From the NCBI GenBank assembly GCA_963728395.1, contig CAVSJJ010000003.1:434001-498000 (forward strand): a stretch of DNA of 64,000 nucleotides, in the 5' to 3' direction. Below the pieces are notes generated by a model, which saw nothing but the letters and a program-made list of their open reading frames with translations, was not told where the DNA came from and did no database searches. Position numbers and translations under genes: made by a program. This DNA comes from CAVSJJ01 sp963728395. Lineage in GTDB: Bacteria; Actinomycetota; Actinomycetes; Actinomycetales; Dermatophilaceae. How positions within the stretch are numbered: the stretch's first letter is position 1; each line of letters starts with the position of its first letter. Of the stretch, positions 54,307 to 63,548 are shown in pieces.

Positions 54307-55422
54307 TCAGGCGAGAACCTCGTCGAGGTCGGTGCACGGCAGGTCGAAGGCGTCTGCGACGCCCTGGTAGGTCACCGCCCCGCCATGGGTGTTCAGGCCC
54401 TTCGCCAGGGAGGCGTCGGCCCGCATCGCGTCCCGCCAGCCGCGGTCGGCCAGCTTGAGGGCGTAGGACAGGGTCGCGTTGGTCAGCGCCCACGTCGAGG
54501 TCTCGGGCACCGCGCCGGGCATGTTGGCGACGCAGTAGTAGATCGAGTCGTGGACGGGGAAGGTCGGGTCGGCGTGCGTCGTCGGCCGGCTCCCCTCGAA
54601 GCAGCCGCCCTGGTCGATGGCGACGTCGACGAGCACCGATCCCGGCTTCATCTCGGCGACCATCTCGTCGGTGACCAGCTTGGGGGCCTTGGCACCCGGG
54701 ATGAGGACGGTCCCGATGACCATGTCGGCCCCGAGGACGTGCTCACGAACCGACAGCATCGACGAGGCGATCTGGTGGACCCGGTTGTCGTAACGCCAGA
54801 AGCTGAGCCGGAGCTTCTCCAGGTCGGTGTCGAGCAGGGTGACGTCGGCGCCCATGCCGAGGGCGATGTTGGCGGCGTTCTGGCCGGCGGTGCCGGCCCC
54901 GAGAACCACCACGCGGGCGTTGGCCACGCCACCGACGCCGCCCATGAGCACGCCACGCCCGCCCTGTGCCTTCATCATCGCGTGCGCGCCGACCTGCGGA
55001 GCGAGGCAGCCGGCGACCTCGGACATCGGGTAGAGCAGCGGCAGCAGGCCCGAGGGGAGCTGCACGGTCTCGTAGGCGATGCCGGTCGTCTTCGTCGCCA
55101 TGAGTTCCTTGGTGAGCGGCTCGTCGGCCGCGAGGTGGAGGTAGGTGAACAGGGCCAGGCCCTCGCGCAGCCGGTGGTACTCCTCCTGGACCGGCTCCTT
55201 GACCTTCATGATCATGTCCGACTCGCCCCAGACATCGTCGGCCGAGTCGAGGATCGTGGCGCCCTGAGCCACGTAGTCCTCGTCGGTGATCGACGAGCCG
55301 AGACCGGCGCCCTTCTCGATGACGACGTCATGGCCGTGGCCGACGAGCTCATGGACCCCGACGGGGGTGATGCCGACACGGAACTCGTTGTTCTTGACCT
55401 CGCGAGGAATGCCGACCTTCAC
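54307..55422 (-). CDS. ald: Alanine dehydrogenase
   Basis: 371 residues. VKVGIPREVKNNEFRVGITPVGV at the start, the KVKEPVQEE catalytic segment, the NAD-binding VVVLGAGTAGQNAANIALGMGA, and VDVAIDQGGCFEGSRPTTH identify Ald. It interconverts pyruvate/ammonia and L-alanine. GTG 55422 is preceded by AAGGG. Often induced under low oxygen in actinobacteria. Confidence 0.95.
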   Translation of the reverse strand: MKVGIPREVKNNEFRVGITPVGVHELVGHGHDVVIEKGAGLGSSITDEDYVAQGATILDSADDVWGESDMIMKVKEPVQEEYHRLREGLALFTYLHLAADEPLTKELMATKTTGIAYETVQLPSGLLPLLYPMSEVAGCLAPQVGAHAMMKAQGGRGVLMGGVGGVANARVVVLGAGTAGQNAANIALGMGADVTLLDTDLEKLRLSFWRYDNRVHQIASSMLSVREHVLGADMVIGTVLIPGAKAPKLVTDEMVAEMKPGSVLVDVAIDQGGCFEGSRPTTHADPTFPVHDSIYYCVANMPGAVPETSTWALTNATLSYALKLADRGWRDAMRADASLAKGLNTHGGAVTYQGVADAFDLPCTDLDEVLA

Positions 55423-55543
55423 GGATATCAACCCTTTGGCTAGGACAATCGTGGTGGCCACACTGCCACCCCCGGCGCCCGTCCGGGCGCCCTGCGAGTC
55501 TAGTCCCGCGCGGGACCCCACCGGAGTGGGGAGAGGAGTCCTC

Positions 55544-56171
55544 ATGAAGCTCTATGCCGACCTCCGCGGCCGTCGGACGGTGCAGGTCGTCACGGACCTT
55601 CTCGTCCTCCTCTGGGTCCTTGTCTGCGCCTGGCTCGGGGGCCTCGTCCATGACGCGGTCTCGGCGCTCGCCGCCCCGGCGAGGCAGCTCGAACGGGCCG
55701 GCGGTGGCTTCCACGACACGATGGCCGAGGCGGCCGGCTCGCTCTCTGGGCTGCCCCTCATCGACGACCGGCTCAGCGCGCCCTTCACCTCGGTCGCCTC
55801 GACGGGCACCCAGATCGAGCGGACCGGCCGGGACATCGCCACTTCGGTCGAGCACCTCGCCGTCGTCCTCGGTTGGGCGAGCGCCGTCGTTCCCATCGTC
55901 CCTCGTCGTCGGCGTCTGGCTGGCGCTGCGGGTCCGGTTCGTCCGGCGCGCGTCGGCCGCCCAGCGGCTCGTCGACTCGGCGGCCGATCTCGACCTCTTC
56001 GCGCTGCGGGCGATGACCCGTCAGCCGACGACCCGGATCGGGCGGGTGTCGGCGGACCCGGCGGGGGCGTGGCGCCGCGGCGAGCAGCCCACCATCCGCG
56101 CACTCGCCGTGCTCGAGCTGCGCTCCGCCGGGCTGCGTCCCCCGGCGCCGGGCCCCGGTGTCACGACGTGA
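55544..56171 (+). pseudogene. Small membrane protein gene broken by a +1 frameshift
   Basis: From ATG 55544 (GAGAGGAG ahead) the frame encodes a membrane helix (LLVLLWVLVCAWLGGLV), a soluble middle segment and the start of a second helix (LGWASAVVPIV). After CCC at 55900-55902 the sense continues only in the +1 frame as LVVGVWLALRVRFVRRASAAQ and on to a TGA at 56171. Removing one C restores a 208-residue two-helix protein. Could be a real mutation, an assembly error, or programmed frameshifting. No known family. Confidence 0.7.
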
Positions 56172-57531
56172 CGATCCGGGCCCGCAGGTCCGCCGCGGGC
56201 GGCGACCAGGTGGTCGCGTCGGCGTCGACCTGGTCCCCGGAGCGGATGTCCTTGACCTGGTGGCCGTGCTCCCCCACGCCGGGGAACCAGACGTAGGGGA
56301 TGCCGCGCCGGTCGGCATACCGGATCTGCTTGCCGAACTTGGCGGCGGACGGTGCGACCTCGCACGGTATGCCGCGCCCGCGCAGCGCGGTGGCGACCCG
56401 GGTCGACACCGCCCGGGACTCCTCGGCGGCCACCGCGACGAGGACGCACGACGGCGTCGAGCGGTCCACGGTGAGGCCGCGCCTGCTCACCAGGAGGTGG
56501 ACGAGCCGGGTGAAGCCGATCGAGATGCCGACTCCGGGGTAGGTCGTCCGGCCGTCGGAGGCGAGCGAGTCGTAGCGGCCGCCGGAGCAGACCGAGCCCC
56601 AGGCCTCGTCACCGACGAGCTGGGTCTCGTACACGGTGCCGGTGTAGTAGTCCAGGCCTCGGGCGATCCGCAGGTCGGCAACGAGGACACCCGGTGCCTG
56701 CTCGAGGCCGGTGGCGATGACGGCCGAGAGCGCCTCGAGCCCCTCCTCGAGGGTGGGGTGGTTGACGCCGAGCGCGCGGACCGCGTCGACGAAGCCGAGG
56801 TCCTCGGAGCGGATCTGCGCCAGGGCCAGGCACTGGCGCGCCTGCTCCTCGCTCGCGCCGGCCTCGATGAGCAGCTCGGCGACCGGGCCGGGCCCGATCT
56901 TGTCGAGCTTGTCGACGATGCGGAGGATCCCGGTGACGTCGGTGAGGCCGATACCGAGGTAGAAGCCCTCCGGGATCTTTCGGTTGTTGACCTGGACCCG
57001 GAACGGCCCGACCGGCATCTTCGAGAACGCCTCGGCGATGACGAGCGGCATCTCGGCCTCGAAGTGCGGCGCCAGGTCACCGACGTCGACGACATCGATG
57101 TCGGCCTGGGTGAACTCGCGGAACCGCCCCTCCTGCGGGCGCTCGCCGCGCCAGACCTTCTGGATCTGGTAGCGGCGGAACGGGAAGCTGAGGCGACCGG
57201 CGTTCTCGAGCACGTAGCGCGCGAACGGCACGGTGAGGTCGAAGTGGAGCCCCAGTCGCGCCTCGACCCCGCCGTCCTCGTCCCGGCCCGCGAGCCGGGA
57301 GACGGCATAGATCTCCTTGTCGGCATCGCCGCCCTTGCCGAGCAGCCGGTCGACCGGCTCGACCGCTCTCGTCTCCAGCGGGGCGAACCCGTGCAGCTCG
57401 AAGGTCTCGCGGACGATGTCGAGGAGCTGGTTCTCGAGGATGCGCTCGGCCGGCAGCAGCTCCGGGAAGCCGGAGATCGGGCGGACCTTCTCGGATCGGG
57501 GCTGGCCGGAGGGGCTCGGGGTGTCTCTCAC
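56161..57531 (-). CDS. hisS: Histidine-tRNA ligase
   Basis: 456 residues. Class II motifs: RYQIQKVWRGERPQEGRFREFTQADIDVV (motif 2), the histidine motifs ARGLDYYTG and GVGISIGFTR (motif 3), and a C-terminal anticodon domain. An actinobacterial type with a long N-terminal region. Overlaps the convergent broken gene by 11 bases and the MBL gene by four. Confidence 0.95.
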   Translation of the reverse strand: MRDTPSPSGQPRSEKVRPISGFPELLPAERILENQLLDIVRETFELHGFAPLETRAVEPVDRLLGKGGDADKEIYAVSRLAGRDEDGGVEARLGLHFDLTVPFARYVLENAGRLSFPFRRYQIQKVWRGERPQEGRFREFTQADIDVVDVGDLAPHFEAEMPLVIAEAFSKMPVGPFRVQVNNRKIPEGFYLGIGLTDVTGILRIVDKLDKIGPGPVAELLIEAGASEEQARQCLALAQIRSEDLGFVDAVRALGVNHPTLEEGLEALSAVIATGLEQAPGVLVADLRIARGLDYYTGTVYETQLVGDEAWGSVCSGGRYDSLASDGRTTYPGVGISIGFTRLVHLLVSRRGLTVDRSTPSCVLVAVAAEESRAVSTRVATALRGRGIPCEVAPSAAKFGKQIRYADRRGIPYVWFPGVGEHGHQVKDIRSGDQVDADATTWSPPAADLRARIVTS

Positions 57532-58229
57532 GCGGTCAATCCTCGCAAATAGGGGTTCGTGGTCCGCTCGCGGCGGATCGTCGTCGCCGGACCGTGTCCG
57601 GGGAGGACGAGGGTCGGGTCGGGCAACGGCAGGACGACGTCGCGCAGCGACCCCAGCATGGCCGCACGGTCGCCGCCGGGCAGGTCGGTCCGGCCGATGG
57701 ACCCGGCGAAGAGAACGTCACCGGAGAGGACGGTCCGGTCCAGCTCCTCGGTGGCGTCCAGCTCGTCGGGGAGAGCATCGAGCGCGAACATGACCGACCC
57801 CTCGGTGTGCCCGGGCGCATGGAGCACCTCGAGGTCGAGCCCGGCGATGGACAGCCGCTGCCGGTCCACCACGGTGAGGACCCGCTCCGGCTCCGACCAC
57901 GTCGCCCGCTGACCGAACTGGCGTTCGAGCATGGCGACGAGACCGGGGTCGAGGGTGGCGACCGGGTCCTGGAGGCGGTACCGGTCGTCGGTGTGGATGA
58001 AGGCCGCCTGGCCGCCGCGGCATACCGGCGTCACCGAGTAGACGTGGTCGAGGTGGCCATGGGTGAGGAGCACCGCCGCGGGGCGCAGCCGGAACCGCGC
58101 GAAGGCCTCAACGAGGGTGTCGACGACCCCGATTCCCGGGTCGATGACGAGGCACTCCTCGCCCTCGGCGGGCGCGAGGACATAGCAGTTCGTATCGAAC
58201 GCGGCGGCGGGGAAGGCGATGGTGAGCAC
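57528..58229 (-). CDS. MBL-fold hydrolase (glyoxalase II-like)
   Basis: 233 residues. THGHLDH motif near residue 60, then HAPGHTEGS, SGDVLFAGSIGRTDLPGG and LPGHGPATTI, typical of glyoxalase II-like and persulfide dioxygenase-like enzymes. GTG 58229 follows TACGCT by eight bases, so the leader is one to three bases at most. Next to hisS as in mycobacteria (Rv2581c). Confidence 0.88.
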   Translation of the reverse strand: MLTIAFPAAAFDTNCYVLAPAEGEECLVIDPGIGVVDTLVEAFARFRLRPAAVLLTHGHLDHVYSVTPVCRGGQAAFIHTDDRYRLQDPVATLDPGLVAMLERQFGQRATWSEPERVLTVVDRQRLSIAGLDLEVLHAPGHTEGSVMFALDALPDELDATEELDRTVLSGDVLFAGSIGRTDLPGGDRAAMLGSLRDVVLPLPDPTLVLPGHGPATTIRRERTTNPYLRGLTA

Positions 58230-58308
58230 GGGGCCCAAGCGTAGCCACCGGGTCGATGCCTAGACTCGTGCGCGGTCCCCACGTCGAACCACCGCGAAAG
58301 GCCCTCGG

Positions 58309-59100
58309 TTGACGACCAAGAAGCAGGAACGCGCCCGACTCCGCCGTCGCTACGAGAGGCGTCGGATGGTCCTGGATCGGCGGGCCGACCTGGATCAGCG
58401 CTCCGCCCGGTTGACGGCCCTGCTCGGGCCGATCATCATCGTCGTCCTCATCCTCGGGCTGCTGGGCGCGAAGTTCGCGCATACGCAGGCCCAGCCGACG
58501 CTCACCGCGGCCGGCTGTCCGCAGCCGCCGCCGGCCCTCGGCACGGCGGCCAAGCTCGACCTGCCCGACAAGGCCGGCGTCGCGGGCGAGACGGTGACCG
58601 CCGACATCGCGACGAACTGCGGCACGATCAACGTCGACCTGTATGCCGACAAGGCGCCCCAGGCGGTCGCGTCCTTCGTCCAGCTGGCCCAGGCGGACTA
58701 CTGGAGGGACTCGCCCTGCCACCGGCTGACGACGAGCGACACCCTCAAGGTGCTCCAGTGCGGTGACCCCACCGGGACCGGCTCCGGCACCCCCGGTTAC
58801 GGGTTCGGTGTCGAGAACGCCCCGGCCGACGGCAAGTACCCCCGCGGGACGCTCGCCATGGCCCGCACGACCGACCCGAAGAAGGGCAACGGCGGCCAGT
58901 TCTTCGTCGTCTACGGGGACTCCACGCTGCCCACCAACGGTGGTGGCTACACCATTTTCGGCACGGTGACCGCCGGTTTGGATATTGTCGACAAGATCGC
59001 GAAGGCTGGCGTGGCCGCCGGCGGCGACTCGACAACCGACGGTGCCCCCGCGGCACCCATCAGCATCCTCCGGGTTGCTGTCACCGAGAAGAAGGCGTGA
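58309..59100 (+). CDS. ppiB: Membrane-anchored peptidyl-prolyl isomerase (cyclophilin)
   Basis: 263 residues. A basic N-terminus and one helix (LLGPIIIVVLILGLLGAKF) anchor an outside cyclophilin domain: CHRLTTSD, QFFVVYGDS and GGGYTIFGTVTAG. The usual FHR loop is CHRLT. TTG 58309 is preceded by GAAAGG. A TAGACT at 58260-58265 is a plausible -10. Confidence 0.9.
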   Translation: MTTKKQERARLRRRYERRRMVLDRRADLDQRSARLTALLGPIIIVVLILGLLGAKFAHTQAQPTLTAAGCPQPPPALGTAAKLDLPDKAGVAGETVTADIATNCGTINVDLYADKAPQAVASFVQLAQADYWRDSPCHRLTTSDTLKVLQCGDPTGTGSGTPGYGFGVENAPADGKYPRGTLAMARTTDPKKGNGGQFFVVYGDSTLPTNGGGYTIFGTVTAGLDIVDKIAKAGVAAGGDSTTDGAPAAPISILRVAVTEKKA

Positions 59101-59103
59101 GCC

Positions 59104-60615
59104 GTGACCGACGAGACGACGACCCCCGAGCCCGACGTCCCCGAGGACGCCGCGTCCCCCGCCGCCGAGCCGATGGCCGCCGAGGAGCCCACCACCACCG
59201 AGCCGGAACCGGCCGCCGAGCCGGAACCGGCCGCCGAGGAGCCCGAACCGGCCGCCGAGGAGCCCGCCCCCGCGTCGAGGCCGTCGCCGCCGGTCCCGTC
59301 GCCGGCGGCCGTCGCGGCGCACATCCACCCGCGTCCCCAAGCGCCGACACCGGTCTCGCCCCCCCCGGTGTCGGAGTCGGCCCGCTTCGGACGGGTCGAT
59401 GACGAGGGTCGGGTGTTCGTCACCGTCGGCGAGGAGGAGCGCGAGGTCGGCTCGTTCCCCGGGGCCACCCCCGAGGAGGCGCTGCAGTACTTTGCGCGCA
59501 AGTACGACGAGCTCGCCGCCTCGGCGGAGCTGCTCCAGCAGCGGATGCACCTCCCGGACGTCACCGCCAAGGAGGTCGCCGACGGCCTCGCCGGCCTCAG
59601 GGAGCACCTCGAGGACGCCAAGGTCGTCGGCGACCTGCCGCGGCTCGAGGCACAGGTGGCCGAGATCGACGGCGCCCTCGCGGCCAAGCGCGAGGCCGAG
59701 GCCACCGCCCGGGCCGCGGCGCGCGAGGAGGCCACCGCCGAGCGGGAGCACATCGTCCGCGAGGCCGAGCGCATCGCCGGTCAGCCACCCGGCTCGACGC
59801 AGTGGAAGACGAGCGGCGAGCAGATGCGCGCCCTCCTCGAGCAGTGGAAGGCCCACCAGCGCCGCGGGCCGAAGCTGGACAAGACCACCGAGAACGATCT
59901 GTGGCACCGGTTCAGCCATGCCCGCAACTCCTTCGACAAGGCTCGCCGCTCGTGGTTCGCAGAGCTCGAGACGACGCGCGCCGAGGCCAGGTCCCGCAAG
60001 GAGGCGCTGGTCAAGGAGGCAGAGGCGCTCTCGGGCAGCCGGGACTGGGGTCCCACCGCCCGGGCGTTCAAGAACCTCATGGACGAGTGGCGCCGGGCGG
60101 GTCGCGCCGCCCGCGGCGACGACGACGCCCTGTGGGAGCGGTTCAAGGCGGCCCAGGACGCCTTCTTCTCGGCCAAGGACGAGATCGTCGCCGCGGAGGA
60201 GGAGAGCTTCCGGGCCAACCTCGCGGTCAAGGAGCAGCTCATCATCGAGGCCGAGGCCATCCTCCCGGTCACCGACCTCGACGCCGCCAAGGCGGCGCTG
60301 CGGGTCATCCAGGAGAAGTGGGACAAGGCCGGCAAGGTGCCGCGCGCCGACATCGAGCGCACCGAGAAGGCGCTGCGCCGCGTCGAGTCCGCCGTGCGCG
60401 ATGCCGACGACAAGCGCTGGCAGCGCACCAACCCCGAGCTGGCGGCCCGCGCCCAGTCGATGGCCTCCCAGCTCGAGGCCCGGATCGCAACGCTGCGGGC
60501 AGATGCGGAGCGGGCCGAGGCCGCCGGCAACGCCAAGAAGGCCGCCGACGCCCGGGCGCAGATCGAGTCGCAGGAGGCCCTTCTCGCCCAGGTCCGCACC
60601 GGCCTCGGGGACTGA
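59104..60615 (+). CDS. DUF349 domain protein
   Basis: 503 residues. An acidic, Ala/Pro/Glu-repeat N-terminus (AAEEPEPAAEEP) is followed by several three-helix DUF349 modules with LLEQWKAHQRRGPKLDK, NDLWHRF, LMDEWRRAGRAARGDDDALWERFKAAQ and REDIE-like repeats. Predicted coiled coil near the C-terminus. Function unknown. GTG 59104 is four bases after the cyclophilin stop, so they are co-transcribed. Confidence 0.88.
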   Translation: MTDETTTPEPDVPEDAASPAAEPMAAEEPTTTEPEPAAEPEPAAEEPEPAAEEPAPASRPSPPVPSPAAVAAHIHPRPQAPTPVSPPPVSESARFGRVDDEGRVFVTVGEEEREVGSFPGATPEEALQYFARKYDELAASAELLQQRMHLPDVTAKEVADGLAGLREHLEDAKVVGDLPRLEAQVAEIDGALAAKREAEATARAAAREEATAEREHIVREAERIAGQPPGSTQWKTSGEQMRALLEQWKAHQRRGPKLDKTTENDLWHRFSHARNSFDKARRSWFAELETTRAEARSRKEALVKEAEALSGSRDWGPTARAFKNLMDEWRRAGRAARGDDDALWERFKAAQDAFFSAKDEIVAAEEESFRANLAVKEQLIIEAEAILPVTDLDAAKAALRVIQEKWDKAGKVPRADIERTEKALRRVESAVRDADDKRWQRTNPELAARAQSMASQLEARIATLRADAERAEAAGNAKKAADARAQIESQEALLAQVRTGLGD

Positions 60616-60644
60616 GCGCCGGGTCGTGCCGGGTCGCCCCGGCT

Positions 60645-62981
60645 TCAGTCCAGCGCCGAGGCCTTGCCGCCGGTGACCCGGTAGACGTCGAAGACCCCGT
60701 CGATCTTGCGGACCGCCTTGATGACGTGGTCGAGGTGGCCCGGGTCGCCCATCTCGAAGGTGAACCGGAGGTTGGCCACCCGATCCCGGGAGGTGTGCAC
60801 GCTCGCCGACAGGATGTTGACCCCGTTGTCGGACAGGATCTTCGTGACGTCCGAGAGCAGCCGGTTTCGGTCGAGCGCCTCGACCTGGAGCTGGACGAGG
60901 AAGAGCGAGCTGGCCGACGGGGCCCACTCGACGTCGATGATCTTCTCGGGCTGCGCCAGCAGCGAGTCGGCGTTCGTGCAGTCGCGGCGGTGGACCGACA
61001 CGCCGTTTCCTCGGGTGACGAAGCCGATGATCTCGTCGCCGGGCACCGGCGTGCAGCACCGCGCCAGCTTGACCCACACATCGGCCATGTCCTTGACGAC
61101 GACCCCCGGGTCGCCCCGCCGACGGCGCGGTCGCGACGGCGCCGGCATCGTCGCCTCGGCGAGATCCTCACTCGCCCCCTCCTCGCCACCGACCGCCGCG
61201 ACGAGGCGCCCCATGACGTGCTGCGCCGAGACGTGTCCCTCGCCGATCGCGGCATACAGCGCCTCGATCCCCGCGAGATGCAGCTCCTCGGCGACCCCCG
61301 TGAGTGACTCGAGGCTGGTCAGGCGGGTCAGCGGCAGTCCCTGCTTGCGCATCGCCTTGGCCAGGGCTTCCTTCCCGGCCTCGACCATCTCCTCACGGCG
61401 TTCCTTGGTGAACCAGTGCCGGATCTTGTTCCGGGCCCGGGCGGACTTGACGAAGGTCAGCCAGTCCCGGGACGGCCCGGCGCCGTCGGCCTTGGAGGTG
61501 AGCACCTCGACGACGTCGCCGTTGTCGAGCCGGCTCTCGAGCGGCACGAGGCGGCCGTTGACCCGGGCGCCGATGCAGTGGTGCCCGACCTCGGTGTGCA
61601 CGGCGTACGCGAAGTCGACCGGCGTCGCCCCTGCCGGCAGACCGACGACCTGGCCCTTGGGCGTGAAGACGTAGACCTCGCTCGCATTGATCTCGAACCG
61701 GAGGCTCTCGAGGAACTCCCCCGGGTCCTCGGTCTCCTTCTGCCAGTCGAGCAGCTGGCGCAGCCAGGCCATGTCGTTGATGGGGCCGGTCTCGCCGCCC
61801 TTGACCGGAGCACCCTTGACGTCACCGCTGAGCGAGTCCTCCTTGTACTTCCAGTGAGCCGCGACGCCGTACTCGGCGCGCCGGTGCATGGTGTGGGTCC
61901 GGATCTGGATCTCGACCGGCTTGCCCTCGGGGCCGATGACCGTCGTGTGGAGCGACTGGTACATGTTGAACTTCGGCATGGCGATGTAGTCCTTGAACCG
62001 GCCCGGCACCGGGTTCCAGCGGGCGTGCATCGCCCCGAGAGCGGCGTAACAGTCCCGGACGGTCTCGACGAGGACCCGGACGGCGACGAGGTCGTAGATC
62101 TGCTCGAAGTCGCGGCCGCCGACGATCATCTTCTGGTAGACGGAGTAGTAGTGCTTCGGCCGGCCGGTGACGATCGCCTTGATCTTCGCGGCCTTGAGGT
62201 CGGCTGCCACCTGTTCCCGGACCCCGGTGAGGTACTCGTCCCGCGCCGGCGCACGCTCGGCGACGAGCCGGACGATCTCGTCGTAGACCTTGGGGTAGAG
62301 CGCCTGGAACGAGAGGTCCTCCAGCTCCCACTTGATCGTGTTCATCCCGAGCCGGTGCGCCAGGGGGGCGTAGATCTCGAGGGTCTCCTTGGCCTTGCGC
62401 TTGGCCGACTCCTCCGAGACGTAGCGCCAGGTGCGGGCGTTGTGCAGCCGGTCGGCGAGCTTGATGACGAGCACGCGGATGTCGCGGGCCATCGCGACGA
62501 TCATCTTGCGGACCGTCTCGGACTGGGCGGCATCGCCGTAGGTGACCTTGTCGAGCTTGGTCACCCCGTCGACGAGCATGGCGATCTCGGGGCCGAAGTC
62601 CCGCTCGCAGGCCTTGAGGCTGTAGGGGGTGTCCTCGACGGTGTCGTGGAGCAGCGCCGCGGCGAGGGTCCCCGGCGTCATGCCGAGCTCGGCGAGGATC
62701 GTCGTCACGGCGAGCGGGTGGGTGATGTAGGCGTCGCCGCTCTTGCGGACCTGACCCTCGTGCGCGCGCTCGGCCACCTCGTAGGCGCGCTCGATGACGC
62801 CGAGATCGGCCTTGGGGTGGGTCTCGCGCACCGTCTGGAGCAGCGGCTCGAGGACCGGGTTCGTGACCGGCTTGTGCCCCCCGAAACGCGCGAGCCGCGC
62901 CCTGGCGCGGGCGCGGCTCGAGACGTGCGAGGGCCCGGCGACCTGGCCCTCAGTGGGCGTCGTCGTGGTCTCCTCGCTCAT
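60645..62981 (-). CDS. rel: Bifunctional (p)ppGpp synthetase/hydrolase Rel
   Basis: 778 residues. HD hydrolase (HPLAVTTILAEL, LLHDTVEDTPY, KLADRLHN), synthetase (GRPKHYYSVYQKM, GRFKDYIAMPKFNMYQSLHT with the RxKD motif of bifunctional enzymes), TGS, the zinc-finger region with CCTPVPGDEI, and a C-terminal ACT. The enzyme both makes and degrades ppGpp. Leaderless: TACACT six bases before ATG 62981. In the conserved secF-apt-rel order. Confidence 0.97.
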   Translation of the reverse strand: MSEETTTTPTEGQVAGPSHVSSRARARARLARFGGHKPVTNPVLEPLLQTVRETHPKADLGVIERAYEVAERAHEGQVRKSGDAYITHPLAVTTILAELGMTPGTLAAALLHDTVEDTPYSLKACERDFGPEIAMLVDGVTKLDKVTYGDAAQSETVRKMIVAMARDIRVLVIKLADRLHNARTWRYVSEESAKRKAKETLEIYAPLAHRLGMNTIKWELEDLSFQALYPKVYDEIVRLVAERAPARDEYLTGVREQVAADLKAAKIKAIVTGRPKHYYSVYQKMIVGGRDFEQIYDLVAVRVLVETVRDCYAALGAMHARWNPVPGRFKDYIAMPKFNMYQSLHTTVIGPEGKPVEIQIRTHTMHRRAEYGVAAHWKYKEDSLSGDVKGAPVKGGETGPINDMAWLRQLLDWQKETEDPGEFLESLRFEINASEVYVFTPKGQVVGLPAGATPVDFAYAVHTEVGHHCIGARVNGRLVPLESRLDNGDVVEVLTSKADGAGPSRDWLTFVKSARARNKIRHWFTKERREEMVEAGKEALAKAMRKQGLPLTRLTSLESLTGVAEELHLAGIEALYAAIGEGHVSAQHVMGRLVAAVGGEEGASEDLAEATMPAPSRPRRRRGDPGVVVKDMADVWVKLARCCTPVPGDEIIGFVTRGNGVSVHRRDCTNADSLLAQPEKIIDVEWAPSASSLFLVQLQVEALDRNRLLSDVTKILSDNGVNILSASVHTSRDRVANLRFTFEMGDPGHLDHVIKAVRKIDGVFDVYRVTGGKASALD

Positions 62982-62987
62982 GACGTG

Positions 62988-62993
62988 AGTGTA
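62988..62993 (-). promoter_or_regulatory. -10 box of leaderless rel
   Basis: TACACT on the minus strand is six bases from ATG 62981; no ribosome site. Confidence 0.65.
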
Positions 62994-63016
62994 GTCGCGG
63001 CGACTCGACGCCCCGG

Positions 63017-63544
63017 TCAGGCGGTGAGGACCGCCTCCACCCGGCGCCGTCCCAGCCGCGCCCGGCCCCCGAGCGCGGCCAGCTCGATGACGACGTCGAG
63101 GGCGACGACCTCGGCACCGACGCGGGCCAGCAGGTCCCAGGCGGCCGCCGCCGTCCCGCCGGTGGCCAGGACGTCGTCGACGAGCAGGACCCGCTCGCCG
63201 CCGGCGAGGGAGTCGGCATGGACCTCGATCGTCGCCTCGCCGTACTCCAGCTCGTACGCGATCGACACGGTCTCGGCGGGCAGCTTGCCCTCCTTGCGGA
63301 TCGGGATGAACCCGACGCCGAGCTCGCGCGCGACGAGGGCGCCGATGATGAACCCCCGCGCCTCGACGCCCGCGACGAGGTCGACCTCGCCGGTATGCCG
63401 CGCGGCCAGGTCGGCGCACACCGCCAGCAGGCCGCCGGCGTCGGCGAGGAGCGGCGTGATGTCCTTGAAGACGATTCCCGCCCGGGGGAAGTCCGGGATG
63501 TCGCGCACCCGGTCGGCGACGACGGATGCGGCGGCGGTCTCCAC
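63017..63544 (-). CDS. apt: Adenine phosphoribosyltransferase
   Basis: 175 residues. DIPDFPRAGIVFKDITPLL, GVEARGFIIGALVA, the PRPP loop VLLVDDVLATGGTAAA, and a family-typical YELEYG. Makes AMP from adenine and PRPP. GTG 63544 sits just inside the secF stop region, so it is co-translated. Confidence 0.95.
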   Translation of the reverse strand: METAAASVVADRVRDIPDFPRAGIVFKDITPLLADAGGLLAVCADLAARHTGEVDLVAGVEARGFIIGALVARELGVGFIPIRKEGKLPAETVSIAYELEYGEATIEVHADSLAGGERVLLVDDVLATGGTAAAAWDLLARVGAEVVALDVVIELAALGGRARLGRRRVEAVLTA

Positions 63545-63548
63545 CGGG

